64,000 nt of DNA from Micromonospora_I sp040659735 (GCF_040659735.1 NZ_JBFANZ010000006.1:114671-178670); one strand, 5' to 3'; counted from the first letter of the stretch, positions 51,135 through 60,511 are shown. A program made the numbers and translations. Notes: generated from the sequence alone by a model not told the origin.

Positions 51135-51723
51135 GGACAGGCCGGAGAAGCAGGTTCCGGTGCGACCGTCGACCGAGGGGGTCGACCTGCCCCCGCCGGC
51201 GACCGGACCACAGCTCGCCCGGGCGGTCATCGACGCCGCGAAGGCTCGACGTGACGGAAACCGGCCACGACGGCGTACCCCGGGTGGGGGGTCGGGCGAC
51301 GGCGAGCCGGGCACGGACGGCCAGCCCCGGCGGCGCCTGCGCGGCTACTCCGGACCGGGTCCGGATCCTCGCGATCCGCAGCTTTTCGGCGATGTGCTGA
51401 ACCGGCTGATGAAGGCGCGCGGGTGGCAGCAGCCCGCGGCCGAGGCGACGGTGTTCGGCGCCTGGGAACGGGTGGTCGGGCCGGACGTGGCGAAGCACAG
51501 CCGGCCGGTGAAGCTGGAGAACGGCGAGCTGACGGTGGAGGCCGAATCTACCGCCTGGGCGACCCAACTTCGGCTGCTGGCGGCATCGCTGCTGCGACGG
51601 ATCGCCGGCGAGGTCGGTCATAACGTGGTGCGCAAGCTGCACATTCATGGGCCGGCTGCGCCTTCCTGGCAGCGTGGACCGCGACGGGTGCGGGGACGTG
51701 GCCCGCGGGACACGTACGGCTGA
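51124..51723 (+). CDS. dciA: DciA (DUF721) replicative-helicase operator
   Basis: 199 residues from GTG 51124, preceded by GGGGGAGG inside recF. N-terminal ~90 residues are basic and disordered; the DUF721 domain (about 95-180) has LFGDVLNRLMKARGWQQPAAEATVFGAWERVVG and LTVEAESTAWATQLRLLAASLLRRI. DciA assists loading of DnaB in bacteria without DnaC or DnaI; DnaB is also in this window. Its 3' end overlaps, on the opposite strand, the end of the MFS gene. Confidence 0.93.
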   Translation: MPDEDRPEKQVPVRPSTEGVDLPPPATGPQLARAVIDAAKARRDGNRPRRRTPGGGSGDGEPGTDGQPRRRLRGYSGPGPDPRDPQLFGDVLNRLMKARGWQQPAAEATVFGAWERVVGPDVAKHSRPVKLENGELTVEAESTAWATQLRLLAASLLRRIAGEVGHNVVRKLHIHGPAAPSWQRGPRRVRGRGPRDTYG

Positions 51724-53014
51724 TCGTCGCGCGATCCCGCAGACGGGCGGCGTCCCAGCCCATCGACTCGCGCAGGGTGATGCGCAACTGCACCGGCCGC
51801 ACCGCGAGCCCGCGCTGGCGTCCGAGCATCGCACCGGCCAGCATCGTCGCCACCGCCGCGACGGCACCGGCCAGTACGAGGGTCTGCCTCGGCCCGATGT
51901 GATCCGACAGCCACCCCAGCAGCGGCGCGCCGACGGCCGCGGAGATCGACCCGGTCACCGCCAGCGCGGCGAGCACGCGGCCGCGCATCATGCCGTCGGT
52001 GTCGAGTTGCGCGCGGGTGCCGACGGTGGTGTCGATGACCACGGCGCCGGCTGCGATCGGCAGGATCAGAGCGGCGAAGCTCCCGGTGCCGGGCGCGAGA
52101 CCGGCGGTGATCTGCAGCAGGCTGGCGAGCAGGCCGACGCCCACCAGGGTGCGGTAGGTCAGTTCTCTTCGCCGCGCGGCGAAGAGGGCGCCCACGACGG
52201 TGCCGACCGCGAAGACGGTGGAGAGCGCGCCGTACCCGGAGGCGCCCGATCGGAGCGGTCCGTCACTCATCGCCGCCATGGTGACCTGGTAGTTGCGTCC
52301 CAGACTGCCGAGGACGAAGGAGAGCCCGAGCGCGGTGAGGATCACCGGCTGTCGCCGCAGGTACGCGAAGCCGGCCCGCACTCCGGCCGCGCTGCGCGCC
52401 CGGTCCGCGTCGCCCACGTCGTGGCTGTGCAGCTCCTGTTGGCGAACGGCGAGTAGGGCGAGGACGACCGCGACGAAGCTGATCGCGTTGATCGCGAAGA
52501 GTGGTGCGGGACCGGCGGCGGCGACGACGACCGCGCCGGCGCTCATGCCGAGGATGCGACCGGCCGAGTTCGTGAGCGAGCCGAGGGCGAGGGCGTTGCC
52601 GAGGGTTGCCCGGTCGACGAGAGTGGAGCCCCAGCGCCCCATGACGGGGCCCTCGATGGCGGAGACGGCGCCGCTGACCAGGGAGATGGCGTAGACCAGG
52701 GTGAGCCCGGCGCTGTCCGACCAGGCGACGGCGGCCAGGCCGGCGGCCAGCGCCGTGTGGATCACCTGGCTGGCGATCAGCAGCGGACGCGCGGGAAGTC
52801 GGTCGGCGAGAGCGCCGCCCCAGGTGCTGAGCAGCAGGGTGGGCAGCGCCTGCAGCAGCACGGCGAAGCCCATCTTCGTGGCTGACCCGGTCTCCTGCAG
52901 CACGTACCAGTTGACCCCGAGCACCTGCATCCACGTGCCGATGATCGATACGAACCCGGCGGCCGCCCAGATCCGGTAGTTGCGATGCCGCAGGGCAGCG
53001 AACGTGGTACCCAT
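51548..53014 (-). CDS. MFS transporter
   Basis: 488 residues. About 12 membrane spans: starts TTFAALRHRNYRIWAAAGFVSIIGTWMQ, with the MFS loop WGGALADRLPARPLLI. The pattern fits drug-efflux or MdtG/enterobactin-exporter-like proteins. The final ~75 residues (RPVQLRITLRE onward) are Arg/Ala/Pro-rich without family content and run 176 bases over the 3' end of dciA, so the natural end may be earlier and the present stop the result of readthrough. Substrate unknown. Not part of the conserved origin order; probably inserted between dciA and gyrB. Confidence 0.85.
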   Translation of the reverse strand: MGTTFAALRHRNYRIWAAAGFVSIIGTWMQVLGVNWYVLQETGSATKMGFAVLLQALPTLLLSTWGGALADRLPARPLLIASQVIHTALAAGLAAVAWSDSAGLTLVYAISLVSGAVSAIEGPVMGRWGSTLVDRATLGNALALGSLTNSAGRILGMSAGAVVVAAAGPAPLFAINAISFVAVVLALLAVRQQELHSHDVGDADRARSAAGVRAGFAYLRRQPVILTALGLSFVLGSLGRNYQVTMAAMSDGPLRSGASGYGALSTVFAVGTVVGALFAARRRELTYRTLVGVGLLASLLQITAGLAPGTGSFAALILPIAAGAVVIDTTVGTRAQLDTDGMMRGRVLAALAVTGSISAAVGAPLLGWLSDHIGPRQTLVLAGAVAAVATMLAGAMLGRQRGLAVRPVQLRITLRESMGWDAARLRDRATISRTCPAGHVPAPVAVHAARKAQPAHECAACAPRYDRPRRRSVAAAMPPAAEVGSPRR

Positions 53015-53265
53015 CGGCGCCGTCCGACCTCACTTTCGGACGGCGGCGCACGCGCCCACGACGTCCTGAATTCGCTGCCGGATCTCGGCAAGCGGGCGCA
53101 ATTCTGGCCCCGACTGGTCGGGTTTGTGGGGACTCGGTGAGCCGGCTCACGCAGTTCAGGCGCGACGAGGACCGTCGGGGTGACCGGGCGGCGATGATCG
53201 GGGGAGAGGGTGGCGACGGTCGGTCAGGGGCGCTGCGCCGAGCGCGCCGATCCGGCGATCGGGGC

Positions 53266-53820
53266 TCAGAAGTCGGCGTAGACGGCGAAACCGCGGTCCG
53301 CGCAGCGGCGGTAGAAGCCGGACAGCACGGCCAGCTCGGATCGGGGGAAACTCCACTGCGGGGCGCCGCCCGACTCGTCACGCATCCCGTCGAGCCGGCT
53401 CTCCAACCAGCGCAGCTGCTGCTCCGCCAGCCGCCCGTCGGCCAGCGCCGCGCGCAGGACCGCGCCGACGCTGTCGAACGTGACGAGTTCACCGTGCGCG
53501 CCGTGTCCCTCGACGAACCGCTCCAGGCCGCCCGCGATCCAGGCGCACCCGTCGGGGTCGATGACCGGGTCCTCGTCCTCGGCCGAGGCATCTGTGGCGT
53601 AGAGCACACCCTGCAGGCCGAGGAGCAGATCGACGAGTTCGGTGTACGCCGTGGCACGTACGGTGCCGGTCTTGGCGATGTGCCCGGCCAAGGCGGCGGT
53701 CGGCGCGGCGACCGCCAGCGAGTCGGCCAGTTCGCCGAAGTCGACGAACTCCGCGGGCGCGACGGGCTCGTAGAACTGGCCGGTCCGTGGCCACTGCACG
53801 GCGACGTTGTCCAGCCCCAT
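53266..53820 (-). CDS. Hypothetical cytoplasmic protein
   Basis: 184 residues, acidic (GLDNVAVQWPRTGQFYEPVAP start), no signal or membrane span, mostly helical. It contains AYTELVDLLLGLQGVL and WIAGGLERFVEGHGAHGELV, and ends with GFYRRCADRGFAVYADF. I recognise no family. Codon bias is normal. Lies between the MFS gene and gyrB; 251 bases separate it from the MFS gene, with nothing noticeable between. Confidence 0.7.
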   Translation of the reverse strand: MGLDNVAVQWPRTGQFYEPVAPAEFVDFGELADSLAVAAPTAALAGHIAKTGTVRATAYTELVDLLLGLQGVLYATDASAEDEDPVIDPDGCAWIAGGLERFVEGHGAHGELVTFDSVGAVLRAALADGRLAEQQLRWLESRLDGMRDESGGAPQWSFPRSELAVLSGFYRRCADRGFAVYADF

Positions 53821-54375
53821 CGGGCGTCACCTTTCCTGACCGCGTGACCCGCCGCGCTGGGCGGGCGTGCGCTTGCTTACCGGGGTCGCCGGCTCCGAGG
53901 AACGGCGCCGCAAAGTTACGGCATGGCAAGTGGTTCGCGCGACCCCCGGGGTCCTCGTTCCGCACCGGCGGGGTTGCCGGCCACGGGCCGGCGGCGCCAA
54001 GCGCACGCCGTTGATCCGAGCCGGTGCGTGTGGGGGGAGTCGCAGCCGGCGCAGTTCGGCCGGCTACGAACCTCTGAGATGCCTCGCAAGGGTGCCGCAT
54101 CCCGGTTCTCTGCGCTTCGCACAGTAGGATTGGTGCAGAGACGAGGAATGCCGCGCGGAGCGACGACATCGGGACCTTCCGGCCCGGGTCGCCAGTCCGG
54201 ACGGCATTTCAGCCGATCGTGATCCGCGGGCGACCCGCGGCGACCGACGCGTCCGGACCCATCGATCATCCGACTGTACGGGGATGGTCGATCGTGGTGC
54301 CGGCCCACGTGCCTGCCGTCGTGGCCCGCCCGCCAAACCCGCGCCCCCTGCGCTCCGGCCAGGTGGTGCGAGAAA
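53821..54375 (+). promoter_or_regulatory. Intergenic region upstream of gyrB
   Basis: 555 bases without a gene I can support. TAGGAT at 54125-54130 is a possible -10 for a long gyrB leader. Supercoiling-sensitive control of gyrase is common, but no motif proves it here. Confidence 0.4.
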
Positions 54376-56328
54376 GTGGCCAGGGTGGCAGCGCAGGAGA
54401 AGCAGGAATACACCGCCGAATCGCTCACCGTGCTCGAGGGGCTGGAGGCGGTCCGCAAGCGTCCCGGTATGTACATCGGGTCGACGGGGGAGCGGGGTCT
54501 GCACCACCTGGTCTGGGAGGTTGTCGACAACGCGGTGGACGAGGCGCTCGCCGGCCACTGCGACACGATCGACGTGGTCCTGCTCGCCGACGGTGGCGTC
54601 CGGGTCACTGACAACGGCCGTGGTTTCCCGGTCGACCTGCACCCGAAGCTGAAGAAGCCGGGCGTCGAGGTCGCACTGACCGTTCTGCACGCGGGCGGCA
54701 AGTTCGACGGCAAGGCGTACGCCGTCTCCGGTGGTCTGCACGGCGTGGGCGTGTCGGTCGTCAACGCGCTCTCCGTGCGGATGGCCGTCGAGATCCACAA
54801 GTCGGGTTCCGTCTGGCGGCAGCAGTACCACAACTCCAAGCCGTCGCCGCTGGAGAAGGGGGAGCCGACGGACCGCACCGGTTCGGCGGTCTCCTTCTGG
54901 CCCGACCCGGACATCTTCGAGACGGTCGAGTTCTCCTTCGAGACGATCTACCGCCGGATCCAGGAGATGGCCTTCCTCAACCGCGGGCTGACCATCCACC
55001 TGCGCGACGAGCGCGTCCGGGAGGAAGACGGCGAGCACCGCGAGGTCACCTTCTGCTACAAGGGCGGCATCTCCGACTTCGTCCGGCACCTCAACAACTC
55101 GAAGAGCCCCATCCACAAGACCGTGGTGGAGTTCGGCGCCGAGGAAGAGGGCATGTCGCTCGAGATCGCGATGCAGTGGAACGAGTCCTACGGGGAGTCG
55201 GTCTACACCTTCGCGAACACGATCAACACGCACGAGGGTGGCACGCACGAGGAGGGCTTCCGGGCCGCGTTGACGGGCGTGGTCAACAAGTACGGGAGCG
55301 AGAAGAAGATCCTCAAGGGCGACGAGAAGCTTTCCGGCGAGGACGTGCGTGAAGGGCTCGCCGCGATCATCTCGGTCAAGCTCGCCAACCCGCAGTTCGA
55401 GGGCCAGACGAAGACCAAGCTCGGCAATACCCCGGTGAAGAGCTTCGTGCTGCGGGTCTGCAACGAGTGGCTGGTGGACTGGTTCGACCGTAACCCGGCC
55501 GAGGCCAAAACGATCATCACCAAGGCGTCGCAGGCCGCCAGGGCGCGCATCGCGGCGTCCCAGGCGCGCAAGTTGGCCCGGCGTAAGTCTCTGCTGGAGT
55601 CCGGGTCGATGCCGGGCAAGCTGGCGGACTGTCAGTCGACGGATCCGCGCGAGTCCGAGGTGTTCATCGTCGAGGGCGACTCGGCAGGGGGTTCGGCGAA
55701 GCAGGGTCGTGACCCGCGGACCCAGGCGATCCTGCCCATCCGCGGCAAGATCCTCAACGTGGAGAAGGCCCGGATCGACCGGGTGCTGAAGAACAACGAG
55801 GTGCAGGCGCTGATCACGGCGCTGGGCACCGGCATCCACGACGACTTCGACATGGAGAAGCTGCGCTATCACAAGGTCGTGCTGATGGCCGACGCCGACG
55901 TCGACGGCCAGCACATCCAGACGCTGCTGCTCACTCTGCTGTTCCGCTTCATGCGGCCGTTGGTGGAGATGGGCAAGGTCTACCTGGCGGCGCCGCCGCT
56001 CTACAAGATCAAGTGGAACCGCAAGGGTGACGACGCCCAGTACGCCTACTCCGACCGGGAGCGCGACGGCCTGATCGCGCTGCGACAGCAGAAGAAGGCG
56101 AACGCGAAGCCGGACGACATCCAGCGCTTCAAGGGCCTCGGCGAGATGAACTACCCGGAGCTGTGGGAGACCACGATGAACCCGGCGACGCGTACGCTGC
56201 GTCGGGTCACGCTCGACGACGCGGCAACCGCCGATGAGCTGTTCAGCGTTCTGATGGGGGAAGACGTCGAGGCACGTCGCTCGTTTATTCAGCGCAACGC
56301 CAAGGACGTGCGGTTCCTGGATATCTAG
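54376..56328 (+). CDS. gyrB: DNA gyrase subunit B
   Basis: 650 residues from GTG 54376. GHKL ATPase domain: YTAESLTVLEGLEAVRKRPGMYIG, VVDNAVDEALAGH, ADGGVRVTDNGRGFPV, YAVSGGLHGVGVSVVNAL. Toprim domain: EVFIVEGDSAGGSAKQGRDPRTQAILP and the metal-binding DADVDGQHI. It supplies ATP hydrolysis for negative supercoiling with GyrA, encoded downstream. No intein. Confidence 0.97.
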   Translation: MARVAAQEKQEYTAESLTVLEGLEAVRKRPGMYIGSTGERGLHHLVWEVVDNAVDEALAGHCDTIDVVLLADGGVRVTDNGRGFPVDLHPKLKKPGVEVALTVLHAGGKFDGKAYAVSGGLHGVGVSVVNALSVRMAVEIHKSGSVWRQQYHNSKPSPLEKGEPTDRTGSAVSFWPDPDIFETVEFSFETIYRRIQEMAFLNRGLTIHLRDERVREEDGEHREVTFCYKGGISDFVRHLNNSKSPIHKTVVEFGAEEEGMSLEIAMQWNESYGESVYTFANTINTHEGGTHEEGFRAALTGVVNKYGSEKKILKGDEKLSGEDVREGLAAIISVKLANPQFEGQTKTKLGNTPVKSFVLRVCNEWLVDWFDRNPAEAKTIITKASQAARARIAASQARKLARRKSLLESGSMPGKLADCQSTDPRESEVFIVEGDSAGGSAKQGRDPRTQAILPIRGKILNVEKARIDRVLKNNEVQALITALGTGIHDDFDMEKLRYHKVVLMADADVDGQHIQTLLLTLLFRFMRPLVEMGKVYLAAPPLYKIKWNRKGDDAQYAYSDRERDGLIALRQQKKANAKPDDIQRFKGLGEMNYPELWETTMNPATRTLRRVTLDDAATADELFSVLMGEDVEARRSFIQRNAKDVRFLDI

Positions 56329-56379
56329 CGGGTGGGGCCGTGTGGCCGCCGAGTTGGGCGGATGCACGGCTCCACACAG

Positions 56380-56388
56380 TTATCCACA
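56380..56388 (+). promoter_or_regulatory. Perfect DnaA box between gyrB and gyrA
   Basis: TTATCCACA, 9 of 9. Confidence 0.65.
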
Positions 56389-56410
56389 GCTTCGACGGTT
56401 TCCACAGCCG

Positions 56411-56419
56411 TTATCCACA
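56411..56419 (+). promoter_or_regulatory. Perfect DnaA box between gyrB and gyrA
   Basis: TTATCCACA, same orientation, 31 bp from the first (about three helical turns). TTTCCACAG between them is a weaker third copy. Confidence 0.65.
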
Positions 56420-56455
56420 GCGGAAAAACGGCTTTGAGTCTGATAAGGGTTGACA

Positions 56456-58975
56456 GTGACGGAAACTCCCGGGTCCTTCGATAACGAGCCGGACGTGCCG
56501 GCCGCCGGTGGCGCGGTCGTGCAGCACGACCGCATCGAGCCGGTGGGGCTCGAGGTGGAGATGCAGCGGTCCTACCTCGACTACGCGATGAGCGTCATCG
56601 TCGGGCGTGCGCTGCCGGACGCGCGGGACGGCCTCAAGCCAGTTCACCGCAAGATCCTCTACGCCATGTTCGACTCGGGCTACCGTCCCGACCGCGGCTA
56701 CGTGAAGTGTTCCCGCGTGGTCGGTGACGTGATGGGTCAGTTCCACCCGCACGGCGACTCCTCGATCTACGACGCGCTCGTCCGGATGGCGCAGACCTGG
56801 TCGCTGCGCTACCCGCTCGTCGACGGCAACGGCAACTTCGGCTCCCCGGGTAACGACCCGGCGGCCGCCATGCGATATACCGAGTGCAAGCTCGACCCGC
56901 TCGCGATGGAGATGCTGCGCGACATCGACGAGGACACCGTCGATTTCCAGGACAACTACGACGGCCGGGCCAAAGAGCCCACCATCCTGCCGTCGCGCAT
57001 CCCCAACCTGCTGGTCAACGGCTCCGAGGGCATCGCGGTCGGCATGGCGACCAAGATCCCGCCGCACAACCTGCGGGAGATCGCGGCGGCGGTGCAGTGG
57101 TGCCTGGAGCACCCGGAAGCGGACGAGGCGACGACCCTCGACGCGCTGATCGAGATCGTCAAGGGTCCGGACTTCCCGACCGCCGGCCTCATCGTCGGCA
57201 CGACCCCGATCCAGGACGCCTACCGCACCGGCCGTGGCTCCATCCGGATGCGCGCGGTCGTCGATGTCGACGAGGACGCCAGGGGGCGCACCTGCCTGGT
57301 CGTCACCGAACTGCCCTACCAGGTCAACCCCGACAACCTGGCGGAGCGCATCGCTGAGCTGATCAAGGAAGGCAAGCTGGCCGGCATCGCGGACATCCGC
57401 GACGAGTCCTCCGGCCGGACCGGTATGCGGTTGGTCCTCGTACTCAAGCGGGACGCGGTCGCCAAGGTTGTCCTCAACAACCTCTACAAGCACACCCAGT
57501 TGCAGGAGACCTTCGGCGCCAACATGCTGGCGCTGGTCGACGGGGTGCCCCGCACGCTCAACCTCGCCCAGTTCATCCGCTACTACGTCGAGCACCAGAT
57601 CGACGTGATCCAGCGGCGCACCGCCTTCCGGCTGCGCAAGGCCGAGGAGCGCGCGCACATCCTGCGGGGTCTGGCGAAGGCGCTCGACGCGCTCGACGAG
57701 GTGATCGCCCTGATCCGGCGCTCGCCGACGGTCGACGAGGCGCGCCAGGGCCTGATGCGGTTGCTCGAGATCGACGACGTCCAGGCGACGGCGATCCTCG
57801 ACATGCAGCTGCGACGGCTCGCGGCACTGGAGCGACAGAAGATCGTCGACGAGCTCCTCAAGATCGAAATTGAGATCGCCGACCTGAAGGACATCCTGGC
57901 GAAGCCGGAGCGGCAGCGGCAGATCGTCTCGGAGGAGCTCGGCGAGATCGTCGCCAAGTGGGGCGACGAGCGACGCACCAAGATCGTCCCGTTCGACGGC
58001 GAGGTCTCGATGGAGGACCTCATCGCCCGCGAGGACGTGGTCGTCACGATCACCCGTACGGGATACGCCAAGCGCACCAAGGTGGACCTCTACCGTTCGC
58101 AGCACCGGGGCGGCAAGGGGGTCAGCGGGGCGACGCTGCGGCAGGACGACATCGTCAGCCATTTCTTCGTCTGCTCGACCCATGACTGGATCCTGTTCTT
58201 CACGAACAAGGGCCGGGTCTACCGGGCGAAGGCGTACGAGCTGCCCGAAGCCAGTCGGGTCGCGAAGGGCCAGCACGTCGCCAACCTGCTCGCCTTCCAG
58301 CCCGACGAGCAGATCGCCCAGATCATCGAGATCCCCAACTATCAGGTCACGCCCTATCTCGTGCTCGCCACGAGAAACGGCCTGGTGAAGAAGACGAAGC
58401 TGGAGGAGTTCGACTCCAACCGCTCGGGCGGGATCATCGCGATCAACCTGCGGGACGAGGACGAACTCGTCGGCGCGGCGCTCGCCGCCGCCGAGGACGA
58501 CCTGCTGCTGGTGTCGAAGAAGGCGCAGGCGATCCGGTTCAACGCGAGCGACGAGGCGCTGCGGCCGATGGGTCGGGCGACCTCCGGCGTCATCGGGATG
58601 CGCTTCAGCGACGATGACGTGCTGCTCGCGATGGAAGTGGTCCGCGAGGGCCTGGATGTTTTGGTCGCGACGAACGGGGGGTACGCAAAGCGGACTCCCA
58701 TCGAGGAATACCCGGTGCAGGGCCGGGGAGGTAAGGGCGTGCTGACCGCAAAAATCACCGAGCGGCGAGGTGGGCTGGTCGGAGCGGTCGTGATCGACCC
58801 GGATGACGAGTTGTTCGCCATCACCAGCAACGGTGGTGTCATTCGGACTCCGGTGAAGCCTGTACGGCGCACCCGCGATCGGAACACAATGGGGGTTAAG
58901 CTCATGGACCTCCCAGACGGCGTAACCATCGTGGCCATTGCTCGCAATGCCGACGAGCCTGACGAACAGGACTAG
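56456..58975 (+). CDS. gyrA: DNA gyrase subunit A
   Basis: 839 residues from GTG 56456, with AAGGG 6 nt upstream; a TTG two codons earlier is less likely. Breakage-reunion domain: MQRSYLDYAMSVIVGRALPD, GDVMGQFHPHGDSSIYDALVRMAQ (quinolone-resistance region) and the catalytic Tyr in AAAMRYTECKL near 141. The C-terminal beta-pinwheel has the QHRGGKGVSGA GyrA box and repeated blades. No intein. gyrA ends four bases before the next gene. Confidence 0.97.
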   Translation: MTETPGSFDNEPDVPAAGGAVVQHDRIEPVGLEVEMQRSYLDYAMSVIVGRALPDARDGLKPVHRKILYAMFDSGYRPDRGYVKCSRVVGDVMGQFHPHGDSSIYDALVRMAQTWSLRYPLVDGNGNFGSPGNDPAAAMRYTECKLDPLAMEMLRDIDEDTVDFQDNYDGRAKEPTILPSRIPNLLVNGSEGIAVGMATKIPPHNLREIAAAVQWCLEHPEADEATTLDALIEIVKGPDFPTAGLIVGTTPIQDAYRTGRGSIRMRAVVDVDEDARGRTCLVVTELPYQVNPDNLAERIAELIKEGKLAGIADIRDESSGRTGMRLVLVLKRDAVAKVVLNNLYKHTQLQETFGANMLALVDGVPRTLNLAQFIRYYVEHQIDVIQRRTAFRLRKAEERAHILRGLAKALDALDEVIALIRRSPTVDEARQGLMRLLEIDDVQATAILDMQLRRLAALERQKIVDELLKIEIEIADLKDILAKPERQRQIVSEELGEIVAKWGDERRTKIVPFDGEVSMEDLIAREDVVVTITRTGYAKRTKVDLYRSQHRGGKGVSGATLRQDDIVSHFFVCSTHDWILFFTNKGRVYRAKAYELPEASRVAKGQHVANLLAFQPDEQIAQIIEIPNYQVTPYLVLATRNGLVKKTKLEEFDSNRSGGIIAINLRDEDELVGAALAAAEDDLLLVSKKAQAIRFNASDEALRPMGRATSGVIGMRFSDDDVLLAMEVVREGLDVLVATNGGYAKRTPIEEYPVQGRGGKGVLTAKITERRGGLVGAVVIDPDDELFAITSNGGVIRTPVKPVRRTRDRNTMGVKLMDLPDGVTIVAIARNADEPDEQD

Positions 58976-58978
58976 TTG

Positions 58979-59842
58979 ATGACGGAGACACAGGCGAAGT
59001 CGGGGTCTCCCGGGACCTCGACGACCCCCGTCGACGAGGAGGCCGGTGATGCTGGGGCAGCAGCAACGGACGGTGCGGCCGTCGGCCGCGCGGCCGTTCC
59101 CGGCGACGCGCCGTCCCCCAAATTCACCCGGGCGCCCGGCATGACACCACCGCCGGAGCAGCCGCCGGCAGATGAGGGAAGCAAGCCCGAGGGCGCGAAG
59201 AAGGGGTCTGGCGTGAAGTCTCCGGTCGCGGTGGCGGCACCCGTCGTCACCAACCTGCCGCAGGACGGGCGGGGCGCGGCACAGTCCGGCTCCGACGGCG
59301 GCACCGCGTCGCCGGACGGCCCCCGACCCGTGGCCACCGCCACGGGGCGCGCGGCCGCAGGAGCCAGTTCGGTGCACACCGTTGGACAGGGGGCGGCCGC
59401 CGTCGGCGCCGCCCGGGTCACCGAGGCCGTACGCGCGGCGCGCAGCACGGTCAGTTCCGCCGCGTCCCGGGGTCCCCGCCGTGCACGGCTGAACGTGAAG
59501 CGGATCGACCCCTGGTCCGTCATGAAGTTTTCGTTCGCCGTCTCCCTGGTGCTCTTCATCGTCGTGATCGTGGCGACGTCCGTGCTCTATCTCGCTCTCG
59601 ACGCGATGGGTGTTTTCAAGAGCGTCAACGGCAGCCTCACCGATCTGATCAGTGCCGGTGGGGGTGGGGCCGCGGATTCGGGCTTCAAGATCACGGCTAA
59701 GGGTGTGATCGGCACGTCCGCGCTGATCGGTCTGGTCAACGTCGTGCTCTTCACGGCGCTCGCCACGCTCAGCGCATTCATCTACAACGTCTGTGCCGAC
59801 CTGGTCGGCGGGATCGAGCTCACCCTCGCCGAGCGCGACTGA
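58979..59842 (+). CDS. DUF3566 membrane protein
   Basis: 287 residues from ATG 58979, three bases after the gyrA stop. Residues 1 to about 155 are disordered (Ala/Pro/Gly/Asp/Lys). The DUF3566 domain (about 160-287) has ARLNVKRIDPWSVMKFSFAVSLVLFIVVIVA, a first membrane span, and a second span ending FIYNVCADLVGGIELTL. Conserved after gyrA across actinobacteria (Rv0007 in mycobacteria, where it is called CwsA-linked region neighbour). Function not established; probably envelope. Confidence 0.92.
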   Translation: MTETQAKSGSPGTSTTPVDEEAGDAGAAATDGAAVGRAAVPGDAPSPKFTRAPGMTPPPEQPPADEGSKPEGAKKGSGVKSPVAVAAPVVTNLPQDGRGAAQSGSDGGTASPDGPRPVATATGRAAAGASSVHTVGQGAAAVGAARVTEAVRAARSTVSSAASRGPRRARLNVKRIDPWSVMKFSFAVSLVLFIVVIVATSVLYLALDAMGVFKSVNGSLTDLISAGGGGAADSGFKITAKGVIGTSALIGLVNVVLFTALATLSAFIYNVCADLVGGIELTLAERD

Positions 59843-59853
59843 ACAGGCATCGC

Positions 59854-59890
59854 GACACCGGGGCACCGCGCAAAGCGGTGCCCCGGTGTC
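59854..59890 (+). terminator. Rho-independent terminator of the gyrB-gyrA-DUF3566 unit
   Basis: Perfect 16-bp stem (59854-59869 and 59875-59890) with a 5-nt loop, followed by CGTTTT. Confidence 0.9.
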
Positions 59891-60016
59891 CGTTTTCCGG
59901 TAGCGTGCGAGACGTCGCGGCGTCGCCACACCCGGCTGCACGCACCCGGTCCGACGTGCCGGCCCCCCGAGTTGGGCGAAGGCGTCGCGGTACGGTAATC
60001 TTGCTCGGTCGCACGG

Positions 60017-60090
60017 GGGGCTATAGCTCAGTCGGTTAGAGCGCAGAGCTGATAACTCTGAGGTCGCTGGTTCGATTCCAGCTAGCCCCA
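60017..60090 (+). tRNA. tRNA-Ile (GAT)
   Basis: 74 nt cloverleaf. Acceptor stem GGGGCTA/TAGCCCC, D-arm AGCTCAGTCGGTTAGAGC, anticodon loop CTGATAA (GAT), T-arm with GTTCGATTC. Discriminator A at 60090; CCA is not encoded. tRNA-Ile and tRNA-Ala after gyrA is the common actinobacterial order. Confidence 0.97.
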
Positions 60091-60139
60091 CTCCACACCC
60101 CCGGTCCGGCAGCATTCGAGCGTGAGGGGATCCGCTCCC

Positions 60140-60268
60140 ATGATGAAGAAGCTCCTGGTCGTCGCCGGTGTGATCGGCGTTGTTGCGCTTGTTGCCAAGA
60201 AGGTCAAGGCGTCCAACGACGAGCGCGCGCTGTGGCACGAGGCCACGACGGCACCCGACCTCCGATAG
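60140..60268 (+). CDS. DLW-39 family miniprotein
   Basis: 42 residues from ATG ATG at 60140/60143: MMKKLLVVAGVIGVVALVAK, then KVKASNDERALWHEATTAPD. One membrane span, then an acidic/Trp end typical of the actinobacterial DLW-39 family, which usually sits between the tRNA-Ile and tRNA-Ala genes as here. A GAGGGG lies about 12 nt upstream. Function unknown. Easily missed because of its length. Confidence 0.8.
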   Translation: MMKKLLVVAGVIGVVALVAKKVKASNDERALWHEATTAPDLR

Positions 60269-60314
60269 TCCCGGCCCGGACTGTCACATCCCCCGAGCGG
60301 CTCCGCCCGCCAGC

Positions 60315-60390
60315 GGGGCCGTAGCTCAATTGGCAGAGCACTGCCTTTGCAAGGCAGGGGTTAGGGGTTCGATTCCCCTCGGCTCCACCA
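60315..60390 (+). tRNA. tRNA-Ala (TGC)
   Basis: 73 nt cloverleaf (60315-60387) plus encoded CCA at 60388-60390. Acceptor GGGGCCG/CGGCTCC, D-arm AGCTCAATTGGCAGAGC, anticodon loop TTTGCAA (TGC), T-arm GTTCGATTC. Unlike the tRNA-Ile gene, CCA is in the DNA. Confidence 0.97.
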
Positions 60391-60511
60391 ACCCAAACAC
60401 CTGTTGACCTTGGGCAGTAGTACAGCCATTTGTACGGCCAAGAGGTCACTCTGGTTCCTCGCCGACCCGGATTTCAGCGAAGATCACCGCTCGTTGCGTT
60501 GACAGCGTGTC

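Noticed and set aside
54064..56367. A long antisense open frame over gyrB
   Set aside because: Shadow of gyrB on the other strand; His/Arg/Leu-rich with no family content.
54376..58975. Search for inteins in GyrB, GyrA and DnaB
   Set aside because: All catalytic motifs are contiguous and lengths are normal; no intein found.
56411..60238. A very long antisense open frame over gyrA and the DUF3566 gene
   Set aside because: It mirrors the third-position GC bias of gyrA, has no recognisable domain, and the sense strand carries an unmistakable gyrA.
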